From Pantoea trifolii (lineage in GTDB: Bacteria; Pseudomonadota; Gammaproteobacteria; Enterobacterales; Enterobacteriaceae): DNA of 64,000 nucleotides. The first letter of the stretch is position 1. Every line of letters starts with the position of its first letter. The notes under the pieces are model-generated. The model saw only the letters and a list, made by a program, of their open reading frames with translations. It made no database searches and was not told the origin of the DNA. A program made the position numbers and the translations under genes. The DNA lies in NCBI RefSeq assembly GCF_024506435.1, contig NZ_JANIET010000001.1, forward strand, positions 1,116,001 through 1,180,000, given 5' to 3'. This document shows, piece after piece, positions 9,878-19,890 of the stretch.

Positions 9878-10708
9878 ATGGCTCCACAACTTGCTATTGC
9901 CAGGACGGCGGCGGCGCGCGATAAGCTTCGCGGCTTGCTTTCCCGCCATTACCGGCTTGAAAATTACGATCTCTTCTTCGCTCCGTCTTTGCATATCTCA
10001 CGGGTGCTGCTTTCCCAGCTGTTTCTCCGTCAGGAACAGTCGCGCAATCAAACGCGCTATGCCTCGCACCATCCGGTCAGCGAACTCAGCATACTGCCCA
10101 CCTTGCCGATGACGGCGGGCAACATTGCATTGGTGGATCATGTCGATATGCAGCAAGGTCGGGTGCGGGCGCTAAGCGAATGCCAAAGCCACGGCGTTAC
10201 CGATGCGTCGGAGTCATTTGCCACGCAGCTACATAAGCGGTTGGTGAGCGATGCGCGCCTGTTTGTTGCTCGCCTCGATCGCCACGCGGCGTTATGCGGC
10301 GATCTGGTGTTGATCGCGTTGCGCACCGCCGATTTCAGCACGTTGGTGCGCAGTGAACTGCGGCTGTTTGAGCAAGGATTGGCGCTCCGTGACGCACCCG
10401 AACAGGCACTGACGATGATCGGGGACAGCGAATGGCGTCCGTTCAATATTGCGATGGTGGAAAATATCGCACTCGACTCGCCCTTTATCCTGCACTCCAT
10501 TCAGCAACCGGGTTTACCCTTCGCGCTTTTTCCGCTGCCGAACGGCCTGAATGCCAGTGAATTGCCGCAGGATATTCAGGTGCTGCCGCAACAGGCGCGT
10601 TTACGCTTGCGCGCCGACGTGCGTGGCGGCGTCAACAAACAGCAGAACGTCACGCTAACACTGAAAAAACGGCTCAAAGACGCGCTCATGCTTAGCCGTA
10701 ATTCCTAA
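9878..10708 (+). CDS. Unrecognised 276-aa protein divergent from a LysR regulator
   Basis: I cannot assign a family. The protein is soluble-looking, with no signal peptide or membrane segment. It starts MAPQLAIARTAAARDKLRGL and has an acidic/hydrophobic central part (HAALCGDLVLIALRTADFST). A segment about residues 175-215 carries GDSEWRPFNIAMVENIALDS, and it ends in a basic tail (LKKRLKDALMLSRNS). The length and alternating strand/helix pattern would allow a degenerate PLP- or transferase-like fold, but no catalytic motif is visible. It lies between a LysR gene and adk. No strong ribosome-binding site precedes 9878, so the start is uncertain. Confidence 0.6.
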   Translation: MAPQLAIARTAAARDKLRGLLSRHYRLENYDLFFAPSLHISRVLLSQLFLRQEQSRNQTRYASHHPVSELSILPTLPMTAGNIALVDHVDMQQGRVRALSECQSHGVTDASESFATQLHKRLVSDARLFVARLDRHAALCGDLVLIALRTADFSTLVRSELRLFEQGLALRDAPEQALTMIGDSEWRPFNIAMVENIALDSPFILHSIQQPGLPFALFPLPNGLNASELPQDIQVLPQQARLRLRADVRGGVNKQQNVTLTLKKRLKDALMLSRNS

Positions 10709-10802
10709 AAACAGGCACTCTGCTGGTATTTGCTGACAAAGCAGGTCAAAGTAGACCTTTCGTGACGAGCGCGCCCGTTTCCTTGTGGTGCGCGGGCCAT
10801 AA

Positions 10803-11504
<702 letters not shown>

Positions 11505-11515
11505 TGCGTTGATGG

Positions 11516-11536
11516 GGCCGGTTGTCCGGCCCTTTT
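11516..11536 (+). terminator. adk intrinsic terminator
   Basis: GGGCCG (11516-11521) pairs with CGGCCC (11527-11532) around TTGTC and is followed by TTTT. It lies 12 bp after the adk stop. Confidence 0.8.
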
Positions 11537-11626
11537 GCAGCAATTGCTTTCCCCTCCCTCGATTTCCGCTACAATTTCCCCCTGATTTTGCATTCGACCC
11601 ATTCGTTTCGACATCAAGGAAATACC

Positions 11627-12586
11627 ATGAGGCAAGAAAAGCCCGGGGTTTTGCTGGTTAACTTAGGCACACCAGACGCACCCACAACACCTGCGGTTAA
11701 ACGCTATCTGAAACAATTCCTCGGCGATCCACGAGTGGTTGATACACCGCGCTTATTGTGGTGGCCGATTCTCAATTTCATCATCGTGCCTTTCCGCTCG
11801 CCACGCGTATCGAAACTTTATGCTTCCGTGTGGATGGATGAAGGTTCACCGCTGATGGTCTTCAGCAAGCGTCAGCGTGACGCATTGGCGCAGCGCCTCG
11901 ATATGCCGGTTGAACTCGGTATGAGCTACGGCCAGCCAAGCCTCGACAGCGCGTTAAAACGCTTGCTGGATCAGGGCGTGACCAAACTCATCGTGCTGCC
12001 GCTCTATCCGCAGTTCTCCTGCTCGACGGTAGCCGCAGTCTGGGACGGCTTAGCCACCAGCTTCAAACCGTTGCGTTCGCTGCCGGAAGTGGCGTTTATC
12101 CGCGATTATGCGGAGCATCCGGCTTACATCGCCGCGCTGAAAGCCTCGGTTGAGCGCTCGTTTGCACTGCATGGCGAACCGGATCTGCTGGTGCTGTCGT
12201 ATCACGGCATTCCACAGCGTTTCGCCAATGAAGGCGATGATTATCCGCTGCGCTGCAAAGACACCACCGATGCGCTGGCCGCGGCATTGGGTATTGCGCC
12301 GCACAAGATCATGATGACCTTCCAGTCGCGCTTTGGTCGCGAGCCGTGGCTGACGCCGTATACCGACGAAACCATGAAGAGTTTGCCGGCCAAAGGCATC
12401 AAGCACGTGCAGGTGATGAGTCCGGGCTTTGCGGCGGATTGCCTCGAAACGCTCGAGGAGATCAGCGGTGAAAACTGCGAGATTTTCCTGCATGCCGGCG
12501 GCGAAAAGTTCGAGTACATTCCAGCGCTCAACGACGATGCTGAGCACATTGAAATGATGGTGCAGCTGGTCAACGCGCGCCGTTAA
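11627..12586 (+). CDS. hemH: Ferrochelatase
   Basis: Inserts Fe2+ into protoporphyrin IX, the last step of haem synthesis, at the inner face of the membrane. The 319 aa begin [20 protein letters not shown]. The family signature [13 protein letters not shown] contains the catalytic His, and [14 protein letters not shown] follows. The start at 11627 has an AAGGA site seven bases upstream; the longer frame from 11522 would begin inside the adk terminator. Its position between adk and gsk matches E. coli except that aes is missing. Confidence 0.97.
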   Translation: MRQEKPGVLLVNLGTPDAPTTPAVKRYLKQFLGDPRVVDTPRLLWWPILNFIIVPFRSPRVSKLYASVWMDEGSPLMVFSKRQRDALAQRLDMPVELGMSYGQPSLDSALKRLLDQGVTKLIVLPLYPQFSCSTVAAVWDGLATSFKPLRSLPEVAFIRDYAEHPAYIAALKASVERSFALHGEPDLLVLSYHGIPQRFANEGDDYPLRCKDTTDALAAALGIAPHKIMMTFQSRFGREPWLTPYTDETMKSLPAKGIKHVQVMSPGFAADCLETLEEISGENCEIFLHAGGEKFEYIPALNDDAEHIEMMVQLVNARR

Positions 12587-12592
12587 GGGTGT

Positions 12593-12627
12593 GGCAGAGA
12601 GTGTGATATCATTCTCTGCCTGATTTT
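12593..12627 (+). terminator. Probable hemH terminator hairpin
   Basis: GGCAGAGA (12593-12600) pairs perfectly with TCTCTGCC (12613-12620) around a 12-nt loop, followed by TGATTTT. It lies between hemH and gsk. The large loop makes it only a probable terminator. Confidence 0.5.
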
Positions 12628-12644
12628 CCCTGACGGCACTCTCG

Positions 12645-13946
12645 ATGAAATTTCCCGGCAAACGCAAATCCAAACACTATTTTCCCGTCAACGCGCGCGA
12701 TCCGCTGCTGCAAGCCACGCAGCAAGAGCAGGAAGAGGGCAGTTGGGTGGTGGGTATCGACCAGACGCTGGTGGATATTGAAGCCAAAGTTGATGACGAC
12801 TTTCTGCAGCGTTACGGCTTAAGCGCCGGTCACTCGCTGGTGATCGATGATGCTACCGCCGAAGCGCTCTACAACGAGCTGATGCGCGAAGCGCTTATCA
12901 GCCATCAATTTGCCGGTGGCACCATCGGAAATACCCTGCATAACTACTCGGTGCTGGCGGATGATCGCTCGGTGCTGCTCGGCGTGATGTGCAATAACAT
13001 CCAGATCGGCGGCTACGCCTATCGCTACCTGTGCAACACCTCCAGCCGTATGGATCTGAACTTCCTGCAGGGCGTTGATGGCGCGATTGGCCGCTGCTTC
13101 ACGCTGATTGGCGAGCAGGGCGAACGTACCTTCGCCATCAGCCCTGGCTTAATGAACCAGCTGCAGGCCAACAGCATTCCGGAAGAGGTGATTGCGGGCG
13201 CCTCGGCGCTGGTGCTGACTTCCTATCTGGTGCGCTGCCAGCCGGGCGAACCGATGCCGGAAGCCACCTTGCGCGCCATCGAATACGCCAAAAAACACAA
13301 TGTGCCGGTGGTATTGACGCTCGGCACCAAATACGTGATTCAGGATAACCCGCAGTTCTGGCGCGATTTCCTGCGCGACCACGTCTCGATTGTGGCGATG
13401 AACGAAGAGGAAGCCTATGCGCTGACCGGTGAACAGGATCCGCTGCTGGCGTCAAATATGGCGCTGGATTGGGTGGATTTGGTGCTGTGTACCGCCGGGC
13501 CAACCGGTTTGTACATGGCCGGTTTCACCGAAGAAGAGTACAAACGCAAAACCAATCATCCGCTGCTGCCGGGCGCGCTGGCTGAGTTCAACCAATATGA
13601 ATTTAGCCGCGCGATGCGCCACAAGGATTGCGATCAGCCGCTGCGCATCTTCTCGCATATCGCGCCTTATATGGGCGGACCAGAGAAGATCATGAACACC
13701 AACGGCGCGGGCGATGGTGCGCTGGCGGCGCTGCTGCACGACATCACCGCCAACAACTTCCACCGCCAAAAAGTACCTAACTCCAGCAAACACGGCCGCG
13801 CCTACCTGACCTATTCGTCACTGGCACAGGTGTGTAAATACGCGAACCGGGTAAGTTATCAGGTGCTGAACCAGCATTCCCCGCGTCTGACGCGCGGCCT
13901 GCCGGAGCGGGAAGACAGCTTAGAAGAGTCTTACTGGGACCGATAA
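12645..13946 (+). CDS. gsk: Inosine-guanosine kinase
   Basis: PfkB-family sugar kinase that phosphorylates inosine and guanosine in purine salvage. The 433 aa compare with 434 in E. coli. It begins MKFPGKRKSKHYFPVNARDP. The PfkB C-terminal signature with catalytic Asp is in NTNGAGDGALAALLHD (about residues 350-365). It lies 58 bp after hemH and converges on ybaL across repeat copy 2 at 13951-13974. Confidence 0.96.
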   Translation: MKFPGKRKSKHYFPVNARDPLLQATQQEQEEGSWVVGIDQTLVDIEAKVDDDFLQRYGLSAGHSLVIDDATAEALYNELMREALISHQFAGGTIGNTLHNYSVLADDRSVLLGVMCNNIQIGGYAYRYLCNTSSRMDLNFLQGVDGAIGRCFTLIGEQGERTFAISPGLMNQLQANSIPEEVIAGASALVLTSYLVRCQPGEPMPEATLRAIEYAKKHNVPVVLTLGTKYVIQDNPQFWRDFLRDHVSIVAMNEEEAYALTGEQDPLLASNMALDWVDLVLCTAGPTGLYMAGFTEEEYKRKTNHPLLPGALAEFNQYEFSRAMRHKDCDQPLRIFSHIAPYMGGPEKIMNTNGAGDGALAALLHDITANNFHRQKVPNSSKHGRAYLTYSSLAQVCKYANRVSYQVLNQHSPRLTRGLPEREDSLEESYWDR

Positions 13947-13950
13947 AACG

Positions 13951-13974
13951 GAAGGTCGCCATTCATGGCGACCT
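13951..13974. repeat. GGTCGCCAT palindrome, copy 2
   Basis: GAAGGTCGCCAT and ATGGCGACCTTC flank a TC dinucleotide: a perfect 12-bp stem between the convergent gsk and ybaL genes. Probably acts as a bidirectional terminator or mRNA 3'-end stabiliser. Confidence 0.85.
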
Positions 13975-13993
13975 TCTCAATGACCGCACTCAC

Positions 13994-15682
13994 TTAAATC
14001 GGGCACTCACGCACAATCGGGTTCTGCGCAATCTCCTCTTCCAGCACATGCAACATGCTGTTGGCAATCTCACGCTCGCCCATCACCACGCGATTTGCGC
14101 CGCGCTCCATAATGTAGGTCACTTCGTCGTCATAATGCGCACGCGCAATAATCTCAATATCCGGGCGCTTCTCGCGCGCCGCCGTCACTACTTCACCGGC
14201 TTCGTAACCATTTGGAATAGTCAGCAGCAGCCAGCGGGCGCAGTCGAGGCGCGCTAATTCCATGGTATCAACGCGTGCTGCATTGCCCAGCACGGCTTTG
14301 ATTCCCTGCTCGCGTAGTGCTTCAACGCGCGGGCGCGAGTTCTCCACCACCACCAGCGGTACATCCGCTTCCATCAGCTTTTGCCCCAGCAGGCTGCCGA
14401 CGCGACCATAACCAACCAGCACCGCGTGATTGCAGATATCCACCGGAATCTGTTTCTCTTCTTCGATCGCTTCTTCCAGCGTCTGCTCTTCGATGGTCTC
14501 GGTTTTGTCGAGGTAGCGTTCCAGCATGCTAAACAGAATCGGATTAAGCATGATGGAGAGAATCGCCGCCGCCAGCACCAGATTGCGGCCTTCCTCGCTC
14601 AGCATGCCAAGCGAGATGCCGAGACCGGCCAGAATAAAGGCGAATTCACCAATCTGCGCCAGGCTCACCGAAATGGTCATCGCGGTACGACGTGAATGGC
14701 CAAGCAGCGTTACCAGTAGCCAGGCGGCGATGGATTTACCCAGTACGATAATCGCCAGCGCGCCCAATACAGCCAGCGGCTGCTCAATCAGGATCATCGG
14801 GTCAAACAGCATGCCGACGGATACAAAGAACAGTACCGCGAACGCATCGCGCAGCGGCAAGGTATCGTGCGCCGCGCGGTGGCTGAGTTCGGATTCGTTC
14901 AGCACCATGCCAGCAAAGAAAGCGCCGAGGGCGAAGGAGACATCAAAGAATTCAACGGCGCCAAAGGCGATACCGAGCGCCAGCGCTAACACCGCAAGGG
15001 TAAACAGCTCACGCGAACCGGTTGCGGCACTTTTTGCCAGAATCCACGGTACCACGCGACGGCCTACCACCATCATCAGCACCATAAAGGCGACGACTTT
15101 ACCGATGGTCAGCAGCAGATCCCACAACAGCAGCGTTGGGCTGGCGTTGCCTTGTTCCAGCATGCCCGCAATCGCTGGCAGCAGCACCAGCGTTAGCACC
15201 ATCACCAAATCTTCCACAATCAACCAGCCAATGGCGATTTGCCCGCGCTGGCTATCAATCAGCTGACGCTCTTCCAGCGCGCGCAGCAGCACCACAGTAC
15301 TGGCGGTGGAAAGACACAGACCAAATACCAGACCGGTCATCCACGACCAGCCCATCGTCCAGGAAAGTCCCATTCCCAGCAGCGTGGCCACGGCGATTTG
15401 CGCGATGGCGCCAGGAATGGCGATGGACTTTACCGACATCAAATCCTTCAGCGAGAAGTGCAAACCGACACCAAACATCAGCAGAATAACGCCGAGTTCA
15501 GCCAGTTCTGGAGCAAGGTTGGTATCCGCGACAAAGCCTGGCGTGAAAGGGCCGGCCAATACGCCAGCTAATAGATAACCAACCAGCGGTGAGATGCGCA
15601 GGCGGTTTGCCAGCATACCAAGGAGAAATGCGAGGACCAGCCCCCCGACAATGGTAGTGATCAACGGTGTGGTGTGATGCAT
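13994..15682 (-). CDS. ybaL: YbaL, CPA2-family cation/proton antiporter with TrkA-N domain
   Basis: Inner-membrane Kef-type transporter. The 562 aa begin MHHTTPLITTIVGGLVLAFL and have about 12 membrane segments to residue 390. A cytosolic Rossmann (TrkA-N) domain follows, with the nucleotide motif LVGYGRVGSLLGQ. E. coli YbaL is 558 aa. The start at 15682 has an AGGAGAC ribosome-binding site; the frame could extend 20 codons upstream but that part is unconserved. In E. coli fsr follows ybaL; here a 445-bp gap precedes ushA. Confidence 0.94.
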   Translation of the reverse strand: MHHTTPLITTIVGGLVLAFLLGMLANRLRISPLVGYLLAGVLAGPFTPGFVADTNLAPELAELGVILLMFGVGLHFSLKDLMSVKSIAIPGAIAQIAVATLLGMGLSWTMGWSWMTGLVFGLCLSTASTVVLLRALEERQLIDSQRGQIAIGWLIVEDLVMVLTLVLLPAIAGMLEQGNASPTLLLWDLLLTIGKVVAFMVLMMVVGRRVVPWILAKSAATGSRELFTLAVLALALGIAFGAVEFFDVSFALGAFFAGMVLNESELSHRAAHDTLPLRDAFAVLFFVSVGMLFDPMILIEQPLAVLGALAIIVLGKSIAAWLLVTLLGHSRRTAMTISVSLAQIGEFAFILAGLGISLGMLSEEGRNLVLAAAILSIMLNPILFSMLERYLDKTETIEEQTLEEAIEEEKQIPVDICNHAVLVGYGRVGSLLGQKLMEADVPLVVVENSRPRVEALREQGIKAVLGNAARVDTMELARLDCARWLLLTIPNGYEAGEVVTAAREKRPDIEIIARAHYDDEVTYIMERGANRVVMGEREIANSMLHVLEEEIAQNPIVRECPI

Positions 15683-16127
15683 GCCTGTCTCCTTGTGTGC
15701 AAATGTATCCGCTTGTAACAACCTAGTGTAATGCACAATCACTGACCGCGTTTAAACATTTGAGCGGTAAAAACGCACTAAATTGAAAAAATGAGACTAA
15801 AACGCAGCTGAAGCTCCATTTTCGTCAGTTATCTCACTATATCGGCTGGAAATACGCAGAATGAAGAGTGGCGCGGAAAAATAGTTGCGACGGGAAACTG
15901 GCTTCGCAGCAGGTGTTGTTGCGGTTAAAGCGGTCCTAAGTCGATAAAGTCGCCGCCAGGCGTAGAATTGGGTTATCCAATGAAGCGCCTGACGGTTATG
16001 CAGCTTGTTTGATTGATGCTTTGCCAGTTTCATCTTGAGTTAGCCAGCCATCTGTGCGAAACAGAAGGGCGATAACGCACATTAAGTCCACCGCAAAGTG
16101 GAAAAACGCAGAATAAGGAGATCGGCT
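15683..16127. other. Intergenic gap between ybaL and ushA, no supported gene
   Basis: This 445-bp stretch replaces fsr of E. coli. A 78-codon minus-strand frame (15797-16033) has no recognisable domain and no clear ribosome-binding site. The right end must hold the ushA promoter and its AAGGAG site at 16115-16120; no other motif is convincing. Confidence 0.5.
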
Positions 16128-17882
16128 TTGTTTTTATCACCGCGAAAGGGGCGCTGGCTGGCGCTGACAGTGTTACTGCTGCCGATGCTGGCGCAGGCGT
16201 GGCAAACGGATCGCAGTTATCGTTTTAGTATTCTGCATACCAACGATCATCACGGTCGCTACTGGACCAACGCGCAGGGCGAATATGGCCTCGCCGCGCA
16301 GAAAACCCTGATGGATCAACAGCGCTACGATGTGCAGGCCAAAGGCGGCGGCGCGCTGATCCTGTCGGCAGGCGATGTGAACACCGGTGTACCCGAGTCA
16401 GACATGCTGGATGCTGAACCCGATATTCGCGGCATGAACCTGGTGGGTTATGACGCCATGGCGCTGGGCAATCACGAATTCGACAAACCACTTAGCGTGC
16501 TGCAAAAGCAGCAGAAGTGGGCCAAATTCCCTTTCCTTTCGGCCAACATCTATCAAAAAGGCACCGACACACGCTTATTTAAGCCGTGGGCGACCTTTAA
16601 CCGCATGGGGCTGAAGATTGCGGTGATCGGCCTGACCACCACCGACACGCTACGTATCGCCAATCCAGAAAATATTGCGACCATTGATATTCGCGATCCG
16701 GTGAAAGAGACCGAGAAAGCGGTGGCGGAATTACGCGCCAGCGAAAAGCCTGACGTGATCATCGCGCTGACGCACATGGGCCATTACGACGATGGCAAGC
16801 ACGGCAGCAATGCGCCGGGTGACGTGGAGCTGGCGCGCAGCCTGCCGCCGGGCACCATCAACGTGATCATTGGTGGCCATTCACAGGATGCGGTGTGCAT
16901 GGAGAAAGAGAACGTCAGCGTAAAAGATTATCAGCCGGGCCAGCCTTGCCAGCCGGATCGTCAAAACGGTGTGTGGATCATGCAGGCGAAAGAGTGGGGC
17001 AAATTTGTTGGACGCGGCGACTTCACCTTCCGCAATGGCGAGCTGACGCTGGAGAATTACCAGCTAATCCCGGTTAACCTCAAGCACAAAGTGAAGAATC
17101 TTGATGGCAGCGAATCCTGGCTCACCTGGCAGGAAGAGATCCCGCCGAACAGCGCGATGATGAAGCTGTTAACGCCTTTCCAGCTGCGTGCCGGCAAGCA
17201 GCTGGACGTCAAAGTCGGCAGCAGCGATGGCGTGTTTGTTGGCGAGCGCGACAAAGTACGCTTCGAGCAGACCAATCTTGGGCAGCTGATTTTGCGCGCG
17301 CAAATGGCGGCGACCAAAGCGGACTTTGCGGTGATGAGCGGCGGCGGCATTCGTACGTCGCTGGCGCAGGGCAATCTCAGCTGGCGCGATTTGCTGCAGG
17401 TGCAGCCGTTCGGCAATCAGGTGGTCTCTGTTACGCTGAGCGGCAATGAGCTGCTGAGTTATCTGGCGACGGTAGCCAATATCAAAGTGGATTCCGGCGG
17501 CTTCGCGCAGTTCAGCAACATCAGTCTGGTGGCGGATGGCAAGGGCGTCAGCGACGTGAAGATTAATGGCGAACCGCTGCAAAAGGATAAAACCTACCGC
17601 ATGGCGACCAACAGCTTTAACGCCAGCGGCGGCGACGGCTATCCGAATATTGAAACCCATGCTGGCTTCAGCAACAGCGGGCAGCGCGATGCGGATGTGC
17701 TGCGTGACTATGTCAGCCAGCATTCACCGTTAAAGGTGAGTGATTATCAACCGAGTAGGATTGTGCACCTGACGGCGGCGCAAATTGAAGAGCGCAACAA
17801 AGCGCAGGAGAAGCAACGCAAGCCAAGCTATCCACAAATGATTCTGGCATGGATCTGGCCGCGCGCTGCACAGCAACATTGA
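16128..17882 (+). CDS. ushA: UshA, periplasmic UDP-sugar hydrolase/5'-nucleotidase
   Basis: Periplasmic enzyme hydrolysing UDP-glucose and 5'-nucleotides for scavenging. Metallophosphatase motifs are ILHTNDHHGR, GDVNTGVPESD, GNHEFD and GGHSQD; the C-terminal nucleotidase domain carries MSGGGIRTS and NSFNASGGDGYP. I place the start at a TTG (16128) because AAGGAG lies seven bases upstream and this gives a proper signal peptide (MFLSPRKGRWLALTVLLLPM then LAQAW). A GTG at 16098 would add ten residues without a ribosome-binding site. The resulting 584 aa are somewhat longer than the 550 of E. coli. Confidence 0.93.
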   Translation: MFLSPRKGRWLALTVLLLPMLAQAWQTDRSYRFSILHTNDHHGRYWTNAQGEYGLAAQKTLMDQQRYDVQAKGGGALILSAGDVNTGVPESDMLDAEPDIRGMNLVGYDAMALGNHEFDKPLSVLQKQQKWAKFPFLSANIYQKGTDTRLFKPWATFNRMGLKIAVIGLTTTDTLRIANPENIATIDIRDPVKETEKAVAELRASEKPDVIIALTHMGHYDDGKHGSNAPGDVELARSLPPGTINVIIGGHSQDAVCMEKENVSVKDYQPGQPCQPDRQNGVWIMQAKEWGKFVGRGDFTFRNGELTLENYQLIPVNLKHKVKNLDGSESWLTWQEEIPPNSAMMKLLTPFQLRAGKQLDVKVGSSDGVFVGERDKVRFEQTNLGQLILRAQMAATKADFAVMSGGGIRTSLAQGNLSWRDLLQVQPFGNQVVSVTLSGNELLSYLATVANIKVDSGGFAQFSNISLVADGKGVSDVKINGEPLQKDKTYRMATNSFNASGGDGYPNIETHAGFSNSGQRDADVLRDYVSQHSPLKVSDYQPSRIVHLTAAQIEERNKAQEKQRKPSYPQMILAWIWPRAAQQH

Positions 17883-17897
17883 ACTCTGCGCACGTAG

Positions 17898-17917
17898 GGT
17901 CGCCATTCATGGCGACC
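17898..17917. repeat. GGTCGCCAT palindrome, copy 3
   Basis: A perfect 9-bp inverted repeat around TC, between the convergent ushA and PACE genes, 15 bp after the ushA stop. Same core as copies 1, 2 and 6. Confidence 0.85.
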
Positions 17918-17935
17918 TCTTTCGAAATGAGCGCC

Positions 17936-18367
17936 TCAAGCCTGACAGGATTTCTGCGTCACCCAACGGTGGCGCAACTTATCCCACATCCAGTTGTAAA
18001 CCATGGTGTAGGGCAGGAAGAACAGGAAGAACGCCACTTCCAGCACAAAGGCTTCCAGCAACGAAATATTCAGCATCCAGGCGGCAATCGGCAAGCCAAT
18101 CAGGATAAACCCGCCTTCAAAGCCCAGCGCATGCATCGCGCGCAAACCGAATCCGCGTTTAACCTGCGGCGGCCAGATGCGATCAAAACCGCTGTTATAG
18201 ATCATGTTCCACAGCATGGCGACGGTCGACAGCATAATCGCCAGCGCGCCCATCTGAAACAGCGGTTTCTCCATGATCCAGGCAGCCAGCGGTGCAACAG
18301 TGATAAGTGCCAACCCCTCAAAGCCTGCGGCATGACAAAAACGTTCTTTCAGCGAACGGGTACGCAT
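17936..18367 (-). CDS. PACE-family multidrug/biocide efflux transporter
   Basis: A 143-aa inner-membrane protein made of two similar halves, each with two membrane helices: FEGLALITVAPLAAWIMEK...WNMIYN and FEGGFILIGLPIAAWMLN...MVYNWMWD. This duplicated bacterial transmembrane pair is the hallmark of PACE transporters such as AceI, which export chlorhexidine and related cations. The start at 18367 is chosen because AAGGAGGTT lies just upstream; 43 further in-frame codons would cross the divergent promoter. It is divergent from a LysR gene, as AceI is from AceR, suggesting inducible control. Confidence 0.88.
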   Translation of the reverse strand: MRTRSLKERFCHAAGFEGLALITVAPLAAWIMEKPLFQMGALAIMLSTVAMLWNMIYNSGFDRIWPPQVKRGFGLRAMHALGFEGGFILIGLPIAAWMLNISLLEAFVLEVAFFLFFLPYTMVYNWMWDKLRHRWVTQKSCQA

Positions 18368-18434
18368 ATAAACCTCCTTATTGGTGACAACACGCATTTT
18401 CGCACTGTGTGATGCTAAGATAAAATGATCACCT

Positions 18435-18449
18435 ATCGATAAAAGCGAT
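18435..18449. promoter_or_regulatory. Putative LysR operator (ATC-N9-GAT) between PACE and LysR genes
   Basis: A 15-bp interrupted palindrome with the T-N11-A core of LysR sites (T18436, A18448) lies 9-23 bp before the LysR start codon and about 70 bp before the PACE start. Placement fits autoregulation plus divergent activation. Short motif, so only suggestive. Confidence 0.4.
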
Positions 18450-18457
18450 GGTTCACC

Positions 18458-19327
18458 ATGAAGTATTCCCCGGAATCCCTTGAGGCATTTGTGCAAACCG
18501 TGGCCAGCGGATCCTTTTCAGCGGCAGCGCGTGCGTTGGGCAAAAGCCAGTCCACCATCAGTAGCGCGATCGCGAATCTGGAAGATGATCTCGGTTTCAC
18601 GCTGTTTGATCGCAGCGGCCGTCAGCCGGTACTGACTGAGCAAGGTCAACGTGCGCTGGCGCAGGTGCAGCAGATTTTGGCGGCGAGCCAGCGGCTGGAT
18701 GAGCTGGCAGTGCGCTTGTCGCAGGGTGTTGAGCCGCGTCTCAGCATGGCGATTTCCGATTTTTGGCAGGCCGATCACCATGAAAATCTCCTTAACCGGT
18801 TTGAGGCTCGTTATCCAGATATCGAGTTCGAGTGCATGATCGCCGAGGATGCGGATGCATTAGATTTGATACAAGCCGGACGCGTGCATCTTGGTGTGGT
18901 GCGTGCGCAGCCGCAACTGCCGCCGGATTTGGCAGTGGCGCGCTTGCAGGTTGGCGCGCAGATGGCGATCTATCTGCATCAGAATCATGCTTTTTCCCAG
19001 CTGGATCAGGTCAGTGAAGGGCAGTTGGGCGAGCTACGGCATCTGCGGCTTAATACCTGGGTACAAAACCACGATCCGCTGCCAGCGGGACGCGTGTGGG
19101 CCGCTCCGTCTTACTTACTTTTACTTGAGATGGCGGAGCAGGGTTTTGGCTGGAGTATATTGCCGCGCTGGCTGGTGGAGCAGTTTGGGCATCAGGTGCT
19201 AAAGGAGTTGCCGGTGCCGGGCTGGCCGCAGCGTATTGCGGTTGATGTGGTGTGGTCGCGACGTAATCCGCCGGGACCGGCCGGGCGCTGGATGATCGAT
19301 CAACTTTGCGCTCAGCAGCCCGATTAA
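18458..19327 (+). CDS. LysR-family regulator, likely controls the divergent PACE gene
   Basis: A 289-aa LysR protein. The DNA-binding domain is at residues 1-62 ([20 protein letters not shown], then [17 protein letters not shown]), and the effector domain starts at about 90. The divergent arrangement with a PACE efflux gene parallels aceR/aceI, so induction by a cationic biocide or polyamine is plausible. This is an inference from context only. The stop codon overlaps the ybaK stop by four bases (tail-to-tail). Confidence 0.86.
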   Translation: MKYSPESLEAFVQTVASGSFSAAARALGKSQSTISSAIANLEDDLGFTLFDRSGRQPVLTEQGQRALAQVQQILAASQRLDELAVRLSQGVEPRLSMAISDFWQADHHENLLNRFEARYPDIEFECMIAEDADALDLIQAGRVHLGVVRAQPQLPPDLAVARLQVGAQMAIYLHQNHAFSQLDQVSEGQLGELRHLRLNTWVQNHDPLPAGRVWAAPSYLLLLEMAEQGFGWSILPRWLVEQFGHQVLKELPVPGWPQRIAVDVVWSRRNPPGPAGRWMIDQLCAQQPD

Positions 19328-19803
19328 TCGCGCCGCGCGATGTCGGCCAGCGGCGCGTCCAGCAGGCGAGACAAATCGTGTGCGGCCAACTCCAGATCCA
19401 AGCCGCGTTTGCCGCCGGAGATAAAGATGGTGGCAAATTCGGCCGCTTGCTGATCGATCACCGTTGGCAGACGTTTTTTCTGTCCTAACGGGCTGATGCC
19501 GCCCACCAGATAACCGGTCACGCGCTGTGCCAGCTGCGGATCGGCCATATCCGCTTTCTTCGCGCCCAGCGCTTTGGCGACCTTTTTGAGATCCAGCTGG
19601 GTTGAGACTGGCGTCACCGCAACCGCCAGCGCTTTGGCATCGCCGTTGAGCGACACCAGCAAGGTTTTGAACACCTGACGTGCATCGAGATTCAGCTTAC
19701 GTACTGCTTCGTCACCAAAATTGGTTTCATGGCTATCGTGGTCGTACGGATGCAGGGTAAAGGTGACTTTTTGTTTTTCCAGAAGTTTTACCGCAGGCGT
19801 CAT
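19324..19803 (-). CDS. ybaK: YbaK, Cys-tRNA(Pro)/Cys-tRNA(Cys) deacylase
   Basis: Trans-editing enzyme that hydrolyses Cys-tRNA(Pro) mischarged by ProRS. The 159 aa equal the E. coli length. It begins [20 protein letters not shown]. It contains [13 protein letters not shown] with the catalytic Lys, [20 protein letters not shown], and [18 protein letters not shown], which are family signatures. The chiX sRNA gene lies 88 bp upstream on the other strand, as in E. coli. Confidence 0.95.
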   Translation of the reverse strand: MTPAVKLLEKQKVTFTLHPYDHDSHETNFGDEAVRKLNLDARQVFKTLLVSLNGDAKALAVAVTPVSTQLDLKKVAKALGAKKADMADPQLAQRVTGYLVGGISPLGQKKRLPTVIDQQAAEFATIFISGGKRGLDLELAAHDLSRLLDAPLADIARRD

Positions 19804-19890
19804 GATCGGTCCTTGTTAGGAAAATTCTTATTTCCGTTTTAATGGAAAAACAGTGGCGAAATTCTGAACTTTGCGCGAGAATTGGCCCGC

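Noticed and set aside
15797..16033. 78-codon minus-strand open frame between ybaL and ushA
   Set aside because: No recognisable domain, no clear ribosome-binding site and composition like non-coding DNA; length alone is not evidence at this GC content.
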